The position numbers and the translations under genes are program-made. The notes beneath the pieces are model-generated. The model did not search any database. It saw only the letters and a list, made by a program, of their open reading frames with translations, and was not told the origin of the DNA. From RGIG8767 sp964531805 (GTDB taxonomy: Bacteria > Bacillota > Clostridia > Lachnospirales > Lachnospiraceae), in contig CAZHGE010000022.1 of assembly GCA_964531805.1 (NCBI GenBank), positions 1 through 33,639 on the forward strand: a stretch of DNA of 33,639 nt. Reading direction: 5' to 3'. Of the stretch, positions 32,381 to 33,639 are shown one piece after another; within the stretch, counting starts at the first letter, position 1; each line of letters opens with the position of its first letter.

Positions 32381-32409
32381 AGTATAGCATATGTAAAATT
32401 TCCATTCAA
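32381..32409 (-). promoter_or_regulatory. Promoter of queH-argS, giving a leaderless mRNA
   Basis: On the minus strand: TTGAAT (32404-32409), 17 bp, extended -10 TGC-TATACT (hexamer 32381-32386). Only 7 nt separate the -10 from the queH ATG, so the transcript should begin at or 1 nt before the start codon. Confidence 0.7.
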
Positions 32410-32444
32410 TGAAAAAGCAAAAAAAGAAGTAGGATATTAACCTG

Positions 32445-32471
32445 AAATAGGCGGGATAATCCCGCCTATTT
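32445..32471. terminator. Hairpin between queH and the Rpn-family gene
   Basis: AAATAGGCGGGAT (32445-32457) and ATCCCGCCTATTT (32459-32471) pair perfectly around one base. It sits 16 bp past the stop of the Rpn-family gene; U-runs are short on both sides. Confidence 0.65.
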
Positions 32472-32520
32472 TCTAATTCTTACTTCTTTATTCTTTTGTA
32501 CGGTTTTCTAATTCTTGCTT
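32469..32520. repeat. Direct repeat spanning the 3' end of the Rpn-family gene
   Basis: TTTTCTAATTCTTACTT (32469-32485) and TTTTCTAATTCTTGCTT (32504-32520) differ at one base. The second lies within the last codons, the first just beyond the stop codon, as if a copy of the coding 3' end had been duplicated past it. Confidence 0.7.
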
Positions 32521-33639
32521 TAATTGGACAATCTCCTCTGCCTGTGCAGCTATTATATCCTTCTGCTCCGCTAGTTCCTTATCCTGTGTGGCGATCTGCT
32601 CCTTCTGCTCTGCCAACTCTTTATCCTGTGTTGCTATCTGCTCTTTCTGCTCTGCCAGTTCCTTACCCTGACTGGCTATCTGCTCCTTCTGCTCCGCCAG
32701 TTCCTTACCCTGACTGGCTATCTGCTCCTTCTTTTCAGCAATCTCTCTTATACCGTCTTTAATCTGCTCGCGCTGCAAAGCCAACTGCTTCATATTCTCT
32801 ACTATTACTTTCTGCTGTTCTTCCAACTCTTTCTGCTGCTCGTCGATCATATACTGCACTGTATTCCTGTCTAAAATACGCAATTCTTCTGAAAAGAACA
32901 TATTCATCACCTTCTCCACATCCAGACACATTTGATAAAGGGTTTCATACATTGGCTTAAACTCCGGATACTTCGTGATCAGCTCCAGAATACGTTCCGG
33001 TCTGTCATCCGTTAAAAACGCAAGCCATGCTTCCAATTTGTTTTCTATAGGTTTATTATCTGCTCTTTTATGATATATGTCAAGTGGTATCATAATAAAT
33101 TCCTGTAACAAATCCAGTTTTAATCCACTGTCAAATACCTGTCTTGCATGATGGTAAAAAATGTTGGGAAATTCTTTGAATTCTTTTGGACTTTTTTCAT
33201 AGATAACAATTAGATATACGTTTTTGATCTGACTGTATGCAAAATCTTTTCCCTGCCGTGCCCTTACTCTCCTATACTGACGCAGTAGCATGTCCGCCGC
33301 ATAGCATGCACTTCGTGGCCCCGGAAAAGCATAACCAATCTTCTGAATCTCCACATTGGCAAGCGAGCCGTCCTCCAGCTCTACAATGATATCCGTAATC
33401 AGAAGAGACGTTTCATCTGAAATCCTTGTGGAATCATTGGGCAGGATATGTACAATCTTAACCTTCCGTTCCAACATCACACTCAACAGACTTTCCAGCC
33501 GTTCCGGGTCATACTCAGGATTGATTACTTCCTTAAAGAATGAATCCCTGAGTATCTTCAATCCTTTCATACCTGTGCAAAAACTCAGCAGTTCTTCCTT
33601 CAGTTCCGGACTCAGCTGCCCATACAGGTCACGCAATAT
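32488..33639 (-). CDS. PD-(D/E)XK nuclease family (Rpn/transposase-like) protein, 5' end outside window
   Basis: At least 383 codons; the frame is open to the right edge and the TTG at 33636 has no claim to be the start. The N-terminal two thirds match Rpn/PDDEXK_2 proteins: LLITDIIVELEDGSLANVEIQK (metal-binding Asp and Glu-x-Gln of the nuclease core), the SACYAADMLLRQYRRV helix, and NVYLIVIYEKSP. The C-terminal 120 residues form a long coiled coil made of 14-residue repeats. Rpn proteins are recombination-promoting nucleases found in many copies in Firmicutes and are not classical insertion sequences; no terminal repeats were seen. Function in this cell is unknown. Confidence 0.85.
   Translation of the reverse strand: MLRDLYGQLSPELKEELLSFCTGMKGLKILRDSFFKEVINPEYDPERLESLLSVMLERKVKIVHILPNDSTRISDETSLLITDIIVELEDGSLANVEIQKIGYAFPGPRSACYAADMLLRQYRRVRARQGKDFAYSQIKNVYLIVIYEKSPKEFKEFPNIFYHHARQVFDSGLKLDLLQEFIMIPLDIYHKRADNKPIENKLEAWLAFLTDDRPERILELITKYPEFKPMYETLYQMCLDVEKVMNMFFSEELRILDRNTVQYMIDEQQKELEEQQKVIVENMKQLALQREQIKDGIREIAEKKEQIASQGKELAEQKEQIASQGKELAEQKEQIATQDKELAEQKEQIATQDKELAEQKDIIAAQAEEIVQLKQELENRTKE
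32573..32740. repeat. Four 42-bp tandem repeats in a coiled-coil tail
   Basis: Units at 32573-32614, 32615-32656, 32657-32698 and 32699-32740. Each encodes 14 residues (two heptads), of the type KEQIASQGKELAEQ. Units 3 and 4 are identical over about their first 34 bases, which points to recent duplication. Confidence 0.9.

Noticed and set aside
32488..33639. Complete insertion sequence around the Rpn-family gene
   Set aside because: The gene is cut by the window edge; no terminal inverted repeats or target duplication could be seen on the visible side.

Overview
The window looks like a chromosomal segment of a spore-forming, Gram-positive gut-type Clostridium relative, most likely Lachnospiraceae. 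The reasons are strong AGGAGG-type ribosome sites, moderate to low GC, sporulation genes (sigK, spoIIP, gpr), lipoprotein transporters without an outer-membrane partner, and a xylan-type sugar locus. I could not run searches, so the taxonomy is inference.

Layout. 1-6964 is a plant-glycan locus: a sugar ABC importer (permease cut by the left edge, plus its binding lipoprotein), an AraC-family regulator, a GH43 glycosidase and an SGNH/SASA-type carbohydrate esterase. Two of its promoters carry the same direct repeat (AGTTGC, N15, A[G/A]TTGC) exactly 29 bp upstream of their -10 boxes. This is probably the operator of the local AraC protein. 7043-10516 holds a CarD-like RNA polymerase-binding regulator and the comM(yifB)-dprA pair. 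10898-17660 is a sporulation/translation cluster: sigK, hemW, lepA, spoIIP, rpsT and gpr. sigK has no pro-sequence and is not interrupted. Candidate sigma-E promoters sit before sigK and spoIIP. 17794-18678 is a TPM-domain membrane protein.

18899-29796 is the most unusual part, one minus-strand array of eight genes: zinc-ribbon membrane protein, OmpR-type response regulator, sensor kinase, single adaptor lipoprotein, tandem double-adaptor lipoprotein, a ten-helix FtsX-type permease, and two different ABC ATPases. The last ATPase carries a C-terminal AbrB-like swapped-hairpin domain. It resembles a MacAB/Bce-type mechanotransmission system, but every part is asymmetric. 29891-32373 is queH-argS; queH appears to have a leaderless mRNA. 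The right edge is a PD-(D/E)XK Rpn/transposase-family protein, cut at its 5' end, whose coiled-coil tail is built from 42-bp tandem repeats.

Non-coding structure includes a multi-hairpin island (16056-16200), a 125-bp nested palindrome (17662-17786), a hairpin-rich spacer between comM and sigK, and several convincing promoters and terminators. I saw no tRNA, rRNA, CRISPR array or complete insertion sequence.
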